A stretch of 64,000 bases of DNA from positions 11,355,201-11,419,200 of the forward strand of contig JABAKD010000013.1 in assembly GCA_012845835.1 (NCBI GenBank), read 5' to 3'. Shown in pieces: positions 23,729 to 35,300 of this stretch. Position numbers and translations under genes: made by a program. Within the stretch, counting starts at the first letter, position 1. Each line of letters starts with the position of its first letter. Source of the stretch: Undaria pinnatifida (taxonomy: Eukaryota > Sar > Phaeophyceae > Laminariales > Alariaceae). The notes under the pieces are model-generated. The model was given only the letters and a program-made list of their open reading frames with translations. It searched no databases and was not told the origin of the DNA.

Positions 23729-23995
23729 CTCACTGAGGGACCCCAGGTCTCTTGCAGGGGGCCACCACATTGTCTCACCGGAAAAAAGAAAAAGCCACCT
23801 TGCTTGCTAGAAAAACGAGTCAGGTGCGAGAGGGGGCATATCTGTTTAGGGCCTTCGGTACATAAGGGACCCAGGTCCCTTAGAAGAGGCCACCACATTG
23901 TCTCACCTGAAAAACGCCACGTTGATTGCTAGAAAATCGAGTCAGGCGCGTGAGGGGGCACATTTGTCAAGGGTCTTCGGTACATGAGGGTCCCT
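23729..23995 (+). repeat. ~138-bp tandem pair
   Basis: Both units contain ggccaccacattgtctcacc, a gccac..ttg.ttgctagaaaa block, gagtcagg.gcg and a gg.cttcggtacat end. Related direct sequence (gtggctccctttaaggg) lies about 120 bp before the first unit and again after the second. Confidence 0.75.
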
Positions 23996-24734
23996 GCAAC
24001 CCGGACGCACTAGTGTCCCTTAAAATGGGTCATCTGCTGTACGGAGCTTGTCGCCCACCCTGCACGGCTGATACTTGGTCGAGGCCGATGATGTGTCCAC
24101 ATACCTGGTATCGGACAGGCCATGAGCTATGTAGTCTATAGATGATCTAGATCTCCCATATCTGTCATTATTACATGCTATTTAAGGTTTTGTATCATAG
24201 CACAGATCTGATCTAACCCAAGGAAATATGCGCCAGATCATGGAGATCACCCACTCTCAATCGGCAGCACGATCAATAGGTCATAATGTTCTTACTGGCC
24301 AGCAATAAGCCTGCCCCTGGAATACATACTGTAGATCGTGTATCCAGTACCAAAAAAAATGTAGGGGCCTGATCTGTCCGACTGGTGGATGTGTGTGAGG
24401 CTGTCGAGGCGTGAACAAACATATTGTTGTCGCTTGCTGCTGCTTGCTGCATCCGGCGAACGGGCTTTTGAGGGTCGAAAAGCGAACAAACAACGGGAAT
24501 TCCGCGGAGTGGGCTCATTGTTCCATTGGCCGATTTCGATGTTAAGGGTGTTCGACGGGTCATGACACGACCCCCGGGTCTTGGTCAGGAGACATTCAAA
24601 ATCTCGCGGGTCGGGTCGATTCGAGTCGGGTAAGGAGGTAGTCGAGTCGAAATCTCACGGGTGGAGTCCGGTCAAGTCAGTCAGGAGGTTTTACGAAAAT
24701 CAATGAGAATCGACCAGCATCAAGAGCTGAAAAG

Positions 24735-24835
24735 TGGGAACGCTGAACCCGATGCGCGATAAAAATGAAGGCAAGTACTGGAGAGGAGAAGCGAAGACAC
24801 GTGTGACCGCGGCTTGCCCAGAAGGTCGCCGAGGG
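24735..24835 (+). mobile_element. Old 3' SINE fragment
   Basis: The segment gctgaacccgatgcgcgata through gtgaccgcggcttgcccaga matches the last third of the SINE with many substitutions. Head and poly(A) tail are absent. Comparable remnants are at 3085-3170 (-), 48780-48835 (-) and 49326-49358 (-). Confidence 0.65.
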
Positions 24836-27800
24836 TGCAACCTTTTACAAGCAGAGCTGGAGAGTAAAGTTATCATTTGAACAAAGCATCTCACACGTCG
24901 GGTCACCAAGACCCTGACCTGACCCGACCCGCAACAAGTGACTCGACCCCTGTAAACCCCTGTCGATTTTCCGATTTTGATGCTTTGAAAACAAAAAAAT
25001 GCATCTACAGCAGTACTCGTATGAACCTCCATTCCTCATTGGCCCTGGAGACTTGTGGAAATAATCCACCTCGATGTCTGCATTCCCCAAACGGCTAGTA
25101 TCAGTACATACTGTAGTAGTAACGGTACGCGAAATGCATTTCATCGGGTTTACTCTAACGCCAAGTAGTTTTATACCCAAAGCGCAGGTGCAGCTGCAAA
25201 ATAATCACAGCGCGCGATTGGGGAAAAACCGGGTTGACTTTGGAACACGAATTCTCCAGAGGGACTTAGCACCGAAAAAAAAATGTCGACAAGTGACACC
25301 AAGGCTACACAGCATTGTAGTATTATACCCCCATCTCCACTGCCCGTTTTTCACCAGCCGCACGCGAGTGACACTGTACCTCATGGGGACGAAAGTAAAT
25401 TAGGAAGGGGATTTTTTTGGCGCAGCGTAGCTTCCCATTCCACCGCGGATTCATATCGCAAACTTAGAACAGCACGAAAGCTCAAGGTCGCAAAAGGAAC
25501 AGGGGATCACTCGTGCGGGTAGGGAACAGGGGAGCCCGAGCCACTGCAAAAAAAGGCCTCAAAAGTGACCCCCCTTGCCGCAGCCTTGGCCAAGTCCTAC
25601 ATACTAAAATAAAACCAGTTGAACCGCTGAAATTAGTGTAGGGCCTACCCTGCCGGACAACAAAAAAAGTAATTGGCTCCGAATAAAAGCTCCCAACTGC
25701 AAGCGTCGTGTGCTTCTGTAACATGAACAACGAAACCTCCTCATTAGCGCCCCCCCCCTCTCCCCCCTGTATCGAGCAACAACGAACGCAACGCTTCGTT
25801 CTACATCGCAGCTTCGCGAGTGAGCGTGACATATCACGCCGATTCATACCGACAATGGTCCACCAAACTGGTCTATAACCCATTCACTACTGCAACTCTT
25901 CCCCACACTACATCCCACTGGTTTGACCGAATTGACCCTTGCACTACTCTTACTGCGACTTCCCCCCCACGCTAAATCCAACCAGTGTTCCCCACAAAAC
26001 ATGGATGCGGTTCTAAAGGGGCGAAGCAACCACGGGAACGAAGCAGGCCCGTCAAAGCTTCGCTCCTACATTCAATTTCAAAATTTCAAAATTTCAAAAA
26101 CAATTTTGAAGATAAACAAAAAGCGTCAGCCTGGGCGGGCTTAGGACTGGCGACATCCCGTTTCATTTACAGCTGGTAGATCCTTAACATGTGAACCACT
26201 TACAGCCGAAACGATAAAACGAGCATCGATCCCACCCTCTACGCACCAACCCAACCAACCAAAACACAAACGCGAGTTTTCCAATTTTGACCCCCCCAAA
26301 CAACAGGGAAGTTCGATTTTCCTCAAGCGTCCTCTACCACCGACACACACGAGTTGACCACAGTTACAAATACCCTGTTGCGCGATTTTCTAGCAGCAGC
26401 TACTAGTACAATCTTTAATAGCAGACCACATCGACAGCAACCGATCATAAAAACGGATGACGGCCGGACTTTCTGCCCACTCAACTAACCACCCAACTAT
26501 TCGATCGCCGTGTAGCGCGGGGTATGCCTCCTCCCTATTTATGGGACCCTCTCCGTTTTTCACCGGGTAAATTCATACCCGCATATACCTGGTATATATA
26601 TATCCGGTGCTCGGAGAAATACCCGGGGTACAGACTCGAAACCATTCTGGCAACTACTGCGGCACATCTTGCAAACCAAAAACTGCCACCAACACATCAC
26701 AACATATTAAAAAATACACGCTCACAGCTTACCGTGACAGGGTCCAAGCCGCCTTCACCAACAAACATGGATCACACGCAACATGCATAGGAGTGGTATG
26801 GTACTCGAATGACAAACAGCGGGATAATATGTTTAACGCTCTTCACTAATCCCTGGACCGGCGTGCCCATAACGCTACCCGCGCGCTTAGCCATACAACC
26901 CTCTACGCCTTCTTGGCTACCTTAAATGTTGTCACGATTGGTCGTCTGCGCGTTCCGCGATGATTTAGTCGGCTCATACCAGCCAAGACCCAAAGATGCA
27001 TGGATGGAGGGAACGGTTAGACTCTTCGAAGACTGTACTCGTACGAAATAAATAGCGAGTAGATCATCGTTCCACCGGGTAAATATTATCATACCCGCAT
27101 GTAACCGGTATATACCCGGGTACTCGGGGGAAAATACCCGAGTAACCTTAAAGTACATACCCTGCTAAACACGCCTCTGCAATCCTAGACAACCTTCTTT
27201 CTTGGACAACCTTCAATCTCAATCGCCAGCCAAATACCTTTCTCTCTTGCCAACTTCAAAACGTGTGCTGTCGCTAATTCTTAGCCGGAAGAAAGAAAAA
27301 CCCTTAATAACAGCGGGCATGGAAAATCATAACTCCCCGTGAAAACGAATCCCAGAACGATACTGCAACAGCGCTATCCCCCTATAGGTGATCCACCTCA
27401 TATTGGGGGGGGGGGTGTCGGTTCTTGGCTCGAAAAGATAAAACAGAACCGTCACCCCATCACAACGGAAAACACACTCTAGGGCATCCAATCGCAACAT
27501 CTTACGAAGCGCCACATCTCCAGGGTGTAGAGCACGTCACAAAAGAAGGTCCTCCTCATCTTGAAGGGTGTGTTCTTGTGAGGGGGACGGGGGGGGAAGG
27601 GGAGTAACCCTATCGAGATCAAGGCAAGCTTTGACCGGACACTGCTCTCTAACTGCACAACGTAGCAGAACAGACTGATATGCGCCCAGCCGCGACTATC
27701 TTCTCGTGAAAAAAAAGGTTGCATCCCCCTTGCGCCATGTTGAATGATGATTGTGAAAGTGTCACACCGTCATCTTGGTACAGCTCTTCTTCCCTCGCTA

Positions 27801-28204
27801 GTCGGATGGAGATATGTGGCTATCCACAGACGTCATCGCGTGGAGATATAAATCCTTGTGTCCTCACCTAAAATAATCGCCATGATTTGGGGAAGCCCGC
27901 AGGGGGGGGGAAGGGGAGGGGGTGGAGGGGGGGGGGGGGCGTACTCAATTTTTGCTTGCCTTAAACATTTGACTATTGACCACGCATTCCATTCGAGACG
28001 GGGCACCGTTCCAAACAAATGGGGGGAGGGGGTAATTTTTGGCACCATGAAATTAGTTTTCTGCGGTTGTACGTCTGCCACTGGCGACTTGTTTGTCCTT
28101 TTACCTGTTAACTATTGGCAATGGCTGTATTTTCGTTCTGAGCCGCAGGTACTGTAGCTCTCGCCAGGAATTCGTGTTGGTGGATATTGGTACTTGTCGT
28201 CAAA

Positions 28205-28640
28205 CTAAGCCAAGCCAAGGCAAGCCAAGCCAAGGCAAGCCAAGCCAAGGCAAGCCAAGGCAACGCAATCCAAGCCAAGCCAAGCCAAGCCAACGCAAGT
28301 CCAGCCAAGCCAACGCAACCCAAGCCAAGCCAAGCCAGCGCAAGTCAAGCCAACGCAAGCCAAGCCAAGCCCGGCCAAGCCAAGCCAAGCCAAGCCAAGC
28401 CAAGCCGAGCCAAGCCAAGCCAAGCCAAGCCAAGCCAAGCCAGCCCAACGCAACCCAAGCCAAGCCATTCCATCCCAAGCCAAGGCAGCCCATCCCAAGC
28501 CAAGCCAAGCCAAGCCAGCCCAAGCCAAGTCAGGCCAAGTCAAGCCAAGCCAAGCCAAGCCAAGCCAGCCCAAGCCAAGCCAAGTCAGGCCAAGTCAAGC
28601 CAAGCCAAGCCAAGCCAAGCCAAGCCAAGCCAAACCAACC
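28205..28640 (+). repeat. CCAAG/CCAAGC pentanucleotide array
   Basis: Imperfect ccaag repeats with aacgc, aggca and agtca variants run for about 430 bp. Frames on both strands read as Lys/Pro/Ser/Gln or Trp/Leu/Gly/Ala repeats and are not genes. Confidence 0.9.
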
Positions 28641-29369
28641 CTGCTTGGAAAGGCGCTTCTAGTTTGTTTGGCGCCATTCGTAAATTAGAAACTCGCTTCG
28701 CCAATCGTATTCTGTGATACAATTCAACCGGCGCTCCTTTGCTCATGTTAAAGGTGCGTAAATGCTGAAAGCACAACGTGCAGCACTGCGCCCTGCGCGC
28801 TGTGTGCCCATTGTGTGCGAGAGACTGCTATGACGGGGAGAGACTGCTATGGAAGGGGCGGCGTTCAAGCCAAGGCAGAATACTGAGGGAATCCTGTATA
28901 CTGGCAACTGAAATCCACGATTATTTTGTACTGGCTCAAGTGCCTCGAAGGGCACACCTCAATGAGTATGCGTTCATGCGTGAACCTTACGCGAGGGAAA
29001 AACCGCGGTACGTGCCTAGCATGCCCGGGCAAGAATCACCATATTTGCACGGGATGGAGCCCTGATGACCCAATGCAGGAGGGTTTCCTGCGGCTGGCAC
29101 GTATGCATAGATGGACGGGATACGAGCCGTTCAAGACAATTTTTTGTTCTGTCTTGTTATTCCTCCGGCAGATGGGTTCAAACGAAAAAAGCTTAAGCTC
29201 ACCACGACGTAGGCAATACACAACCCAAGATATTGCCTATGGTAAGAGTCAATCGATCAACTCTCAAAACCGATCAACGAAAAACTCAGCACGCCCAGGA
29301 ATCTACTGGAGTAAAACAGCGGTCACAGCGGTAGGTAACGGCAGTCTTACTGAACATAAATAAACCCAC

Positions 29370-32300
29370 CTGGTTCAGGCACACCACGACGCAGCTGCAG
29401 TTGTCCGCGCCGGAGAGCTTGGCCAGGGTGTTGCACAGCTAAAAAAAAGTGACAGAATGGAGAGAGGGTGGGCGACAAATCGCTCGTCAGTCACCAACAC
29501 AAGCACCTCAAGAGTGATCGTAAACTAACTCCAAGTAGCTATCACAGCAAGCGGAAGAGCGATCGATCGGGGGAAGATGCTTGCCTCACGTCTCCTTTCT
29601 CGACTTCACAAACTACACGGGGTCGACTCTCTCCAATTCTTGTCCTCCGTGACAACCACTCATGCCGCAGCACGTAGACAGCATATCAGAAATGCGGACG
29701 TACATACAGCAGAGATCCTTGCATAGTACGGGTATTTGCCAGCCGGAAACACTAGCACTCTAGCAGCAAAGCACTACTCCGCACACTAACGCTACTCGTT
29801 GTTCCCATTCGTGCCAAACGATTCCACAGGCACAGTAGCGGGCGATCGAACCAGCACTACGCGTCCGGCACTATAGAGGGACTTCCACTGCAGTCACATA
29901 CCCCTACAGGACAAAGGTTTTCCCGGAGAAGATGCGTGCTGCGATAAGGAAAGCACTTTTGGGGGAAAACAGGTTCTGGCTGACAAGGGCTCTTCAATTT
30001 TTTTCTTTTTGTGCCCATCCCATCTACTATTATCTTGGCGCTTTTTCCTTCTCTTCCTCCTTTCCCAGACGTAACTCAGGTCCAGGGTAACTTAAGCAGG
30101 CTTTTCTTGCCCCTCCCCACTACTACTGCTGTACGTGCCTTCTTTTCCATCGCGAGGATACTTCAGCCCTTTCTTCCCTCGTCGACTCGCACCGAATTCA
30201 ACCAACGTACTACATTATATACCCAATGTAATCGGAATCGTTTTTTTTTTGTTTTAATCCTCCGGCGGATGGGGAAAAATAAAGCTCAAGCTCACCACAC
30301 TTTCACGTATTTTCATACACGTCGTGTGTCGACTCAATTCAATAGCATTCGCAATCCAGCGCTAGCTGGCGTGTCCTTCGGTTCCCACTATAGCGATAGC
30401 GCGAGCTGTCCCTACCGGCGGTCCCCGTTACTTCTCCGGTAGCGCGGCAATCGAACCACACCACTAACAGTACAAATAGTAACAATGATTCTGATCGTAC
30501 GGTATAGGTGCAAAATATAGAGGTTCTACTTTCAGCTTTTGCTATAGTCAGAATCAGTTTCTGCTTCAGAAGGCCAATAGCATACATACACCTACTCAAT
30601 AGCCTCAACAGGTTAAGAGCCTCGGAACAAAAACAATCGTTGGTGCAAGACAGAAGCCGATTCAGAGGAAACTGAAAGCGACAGCATGGCCCAGGTGTAC
30701 ACAAAAATAACATTTGCAAAAACAAGAATGACATTTTTTGACGACTTTACGAACAGGTTAAGGAGCCCCCGCCTGTCATTCAGAAAAATATGTTTGCCAC
30801 TTAAAAGTGCCACCATACCTCCATCATATATAGCATGCGTCACACGTGCTTCACAATGGCATTCGCTGTTATACCTAGGTCCTAGGATTGTTCATCGGGT
30901 TCAGAGTACGATTCAAAAAAATGGTACTCGGTGTACCACTCCCTGTCTACCTCTAGGAAAAAGCTGGGTGTTGTGCGATTTCTTTTAGCGTGTTCCTGCC
31001 GTACCAGCTTTCGCTGCGAAAAAAAAAAACGCGATACACGATCTGCGCCCGGTATTGCTAAGAAACAGCTGTGATGTAGAAAATCGCTTGTGTGTACCGT
31101 ACTCGTACATTCATTAGTTTTTACAATTTTTTTCGGTATCCCCACCGGAGATACCTGGTGATACTTTTGTTGCGGGCGATCGGCGAGAAAACCTTCACGT
31201 AGTTCACTCTGCGTCGGCAGCTGTCGCTACGCTGCTCTCATAAAAAAACAGCGCCGTACGAGATCTGTGCCCGATGAACACACGACAGTTGCCAACAGCG
31301 GTAAGGATGACGGGGACCTTTTGGTCACCCCTTATACCTCGTGGCTGGCCCTCTGTACATCCCGGTGATTGATTAACCTCCTATGCACGAAGGACACAGC
31401 TTGCTGGCTTGAGACAGCATCCCACACACCGTCGCATGCAAGGATAAGAAAATCGTCTTCTGGCTGAACGGGAACCTGGGGCGAAAAAAGTTCGGACCGA
31501 GGGCACGGGGGTTGGGAGCGGAGGCGCACGAGAGGGGATGGGGGGGGGTGAAGGGAGGAGGGGGGAGGGAGGTAAGGGTAAGGGGAAAGGGGAGGGGTGA
31601 GGGGTTCAGGGAAACGCATGGGGTTTTTCTCATGCCTCCGCTGTCGCACCCGCCAATTTTCGATCTCGTCTCTGCTTGCCGATTGCTCCTTCCCAGCAAG
31701 AAACAATATGCGGTCGATATTATTGCTATAAAGTCGGGAGAAAAGGCAACGGGCGTGTGGAGTAGGTCGGAGCTCGAACCTTTCGGAGCTCACGTCGAGC
31801 AACCAACAAATACACAACTATCGCGATCTCATCAAGCGTCTATACATTGGGAGGGCGTGTGGCAATGCAAGCATCACAACGCTGTACGCATGTCGCACAG
31901 CTCCGTACGTCGCAGCTCGGACGCAGCCCCCACCTCGGCGGCCCGAGCTGCTTGGTGTGGATAGATAGATGCTCGCGATGCACGTGCACGTGGGCGAGGC
32001 GCCAAATATATGTTCGCGACTCACACGGGTCTACCGCGGCGCATTGCAGCAGCACCCACTGCTTTCGATTTATCCTAAAACTGAGCCGCCTACGACAGGC
32101 GCTCCGCCTAAGTCCAAACGGCGTTCTACCTTTACCTTTCAAAAGCTGGAGTACCTACCGTGCAGCATTCCAGATAGCATACCCCCTGCGACGACTTTCG
32201 GAGAAGACTATATCCGTGACAAGGGGGTGCCCAAACAACGAAATGGGTGGCTACGAGATATTTCGATGGAAACGAGGATTGGCGTTTACGCTGGTGTTGT

Positions 32301-35300
32301 CTAAAAAACCCGCTTGGATGGTTTCTCCAGGGTGTGCGTTCGTCCCAGGCTGTGCGCTGCCATGCGTGTTATACGCTGCGCATTCGAAGCGCCTTCTTCG
32401 GCGCTCGGCTGAACACTCAGCAATGCACACCTTTGTTTGCCGCTGCGACAACGCAGGCACCGAATTCACGAAGCACTCAGCAGTACAGCGGTGCTTTCCC
32501 TACAGTTCCGGTTTGTGCTAGCCATCAACACTCGCAGTATTCCGGACACCGGCACTATTGGTGCATAGTACCGATACCGTTACCGCTACATAGTACACCA
32601 TGGCCCACTCGTGCCAAGCGATTTTCACCGGCACTATACAGGCAACAGGCACTATTTAACCGGCACAATTGGGTGGCCTACATCGTATCACACACACTTT
32701 TGTTATGCCGCCGCGATAACGAACGCACCGAAGTCATGTCTGGCGCGGACGTCAACTGTCCTCGCCAAAGCCCCCTAATCAACCAGCATTATTGGGAAAC
32801 CCCTCTTGTGACCCTTTTGTTTCGCCGCCGCGGCAAGGCACGCACCGAATTCATGTCTGGCTCGGACGTTAACTGTCCTAGCCAAAGATCCCCCTCCTTA
32901 GAGGGCGGGTAATTCTTGAATCCGATGTCACCGAAAGCACGAGTAACGCCGAGGATACCGTTGAGCCGATCTCGCGAGATGTACCCTGCCGAAGACGCAC
33001 GCGGGGGGGAGCAGAGTACGGGCGGGCGGTAAGCGGGCGCCCCGGGCGACGCGATTTTGCCTGTGTGTTTACGGTTTGGTCAGTCAATCTCGGACCGGCG
33101 ATACGTTAGAGCGCTCCATTCGATTCAAGCATTTGGATTGCCCTGCTCGTTGCGCTCGCTCCATGGCCGCGCACTCTAATTATATCCATAGATATATTCC
33201 CCAAGCAAAAAAAAACAAACATGAACAACCCCGCGAGGGCATGCGACAAAAAAAGAAGGTAACACCAACAAATCACACGACGAATCAAGAAAATAAGCAT
33301 TTTTCATCAGGTTTTTCAACCTGATTTCAGAGTAGACCCCCCCCGGGCTGCCTACGAAAAAAATATTGTGAGCTGTCAACATTTTGTTTTCTTCGATCCT
33401 CGACTAGTACTACCGAGGCGTTTTTCGAAAGAAAAAAACGAAGAACAAAACAGGGCTTTTCACACGTCGGATCACTTCTCACGGGTCGGATCGTGCCAGG
33501 GTGACCCGACCCGACCCGACCCGTGATGTTCGAACCCCCCCCGACCCGACCCGACTCAAACTCGCGAGATTTCGAACACGACTCCACTCGACCCGCGAGT
33601 TTAAGAAAACCTCCTGGCCCGACAAGCGAGCTGGGTCGTGAGCCGTGAACAACCTTGCGAAAAAACGATCACAGAATACAACGAAGGACATTATCACGAC
33701 AGGTGTTGCTTGCCCACGGCGCACAGAACGCGCACATAACGCACAGAACCCGTGCCGCCGCCCTGGGGAAAGGAAACGGAAGCAATCTAACCTAACGTTC
33801 CTAAGGCTGCGAAGCCCAAGCCGAACCAAGCCAAGCAATTTGAAATCCAACCCAACCAAACCCGGCCCAGCCCAGCCCAGCCCAATCCAATCCAATCCAA
33901 TCCAACCCAACCCACCCAACCCAAGCTGCGAAACGCGCATAAAAAGCAAAAGAAAACAGCACCGCCCCCGCCTTGTGCCTGTTGATTTGCGGCGTGGTCA
34001 CGAACTACATTCTCGACACAGCAAAAAAAAACAGGTTCTCTTACCCCGACACGACAAAACACTAAAACCGGGTCCTCTTACCCCCCGCCGCCTTCACCCT
34101 AGCGCGCTCATCTTCTCTCTGGGGTCGGTGGTCGGACGTTAAATCGATCGCCACTCCTCCCCGGCACAGTACCGCACGGCAGTCTCCCACGTTGCCCGTG
34201 TATATAATTGTTTCCTTTGACGGCGATTGATGAAACATGCCGAAATATAGTACAGGGGGGAGACGGGATATTTAATTTAATAAACAATATCATTATGCAC
34301 GAAAATAACGAATTTCCATGTTCGAGGGAGGCGGCAGGGTGATGGAATTGAATAAAATTTATACCATACAAGTATCAAGACAAGGGGAGCAAAAAAAAAA
34401 AAATTACCCGCACATTGTTTTAAGGAGCCACACAGGGGGGTAACTAAAACCAAGCAAAAACAAGTTGGAAAAGTACGCCATTTTCTCGATTCGCGCATGA
34501 ATCACAACACTCCGTTTTTTTTCGTTTTGACCTTTGTAGGAGTGTGGCTCCGTTTTCTTTTTTCTGCGTGCTCCGCTGTCAAGACATGAACTAATTCCAT
34601 TCCAAGTGCGAGCGAGACGATATGCAACAAGGTTAGAAAAAAAGAGAGAGCACAGGTGGCAGGGGAGAGGGCCAAGCGCGTGTCGGTACGATGTAGATCT
34701 GCATGGTACTAAAAAAAAACGGTACTCGTAAAACAATGTCAGGTGTGCAGATACGCACGTTACACAAAATAAAAAAAAGCATTCGTCTTCCACCCTATCG
34801 CGGCAAGTAGGTTCGCAAACACCAGGTAATTGCGTTACACAAATAACTGAATGCGTCTGCTATGTACGTACCCCGAGAGTGGCATGCGTGTTCTACCTTC
34901 CCAGGACCACGTAGACGATGATCTCCAAGAGACGCGAGCTACGATAGGGCCTCGTAGCACTTTTTGATCAAAATTAGTTTCCGACTAACGAGACTGACTC
35001 CTTAACGCATTTACAACTGGAAACCCTTTTTTTGGCAAATTTACTTGAAGTTAGTATAGGGAGGGGTTCGGGGGGCTCTAAAGGGGTTTAATTAGACTGC
35101 TGAACTCCCCAAATATCGCTGGAAAGCTATTACTGTTAAAAAAAAAACATTCGACCTACTGTATGTAGGCCATGAGAATGATCACCGCGTTAGCATGCGC
35201 GACTGATTCTCTACAATAGCCCCCCCGCAAAAAACAGCGATTTCCTGTAACGAACGTTTCATGACTGCTTGACACGAGGAAGGATGCTATGAACAAAATG

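Larger units (their letters stand above)
21390..29369. other. Convergent intergenic interval
   Basis: No supportable exon was found between the dehydrogenase stop and the last identified phosphatase exon. The final phosphatase exon must lie here or be read into the intron. Contents are GATCC-rich inverted sequence (22010-22110), a 22-bp unit repeated three times (gttgggtggaatgcggtgct, 22650-22712), a ~138-bp tandem pair (23729-23995), a SINE remnant (24735-24835) and GACCC-rich repeat pieces (24540-24680, 24890-24960). An 80-bp direct repeat pair rich in accgggtaaat and tacccg lies at 26555-26640 and 27075-27160, a G-run module at 27900-28020 and the CCAAG array at 28205-28640. Confidence 0.6.

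Noticed and set aside
28093-28717. 189- and 176-residue Lys/Pro/Ser/Gln frames and minus-strand Trp/Leu/Gly frames
   Set aside because: They are readings of the CCAAG pentamer array and have no start context, domain or splice evidence.
28920-29150. Plus-strand frame with a cysteine-rich CLACPGKNHHIC segment, zinc-knuckle-like
   Set aside because: The Cys/His spacing does not fit CCHC, the frame has no partner exon or domain, and the surrounding sequence is repetitive. It is at most a decayed transposon trace.
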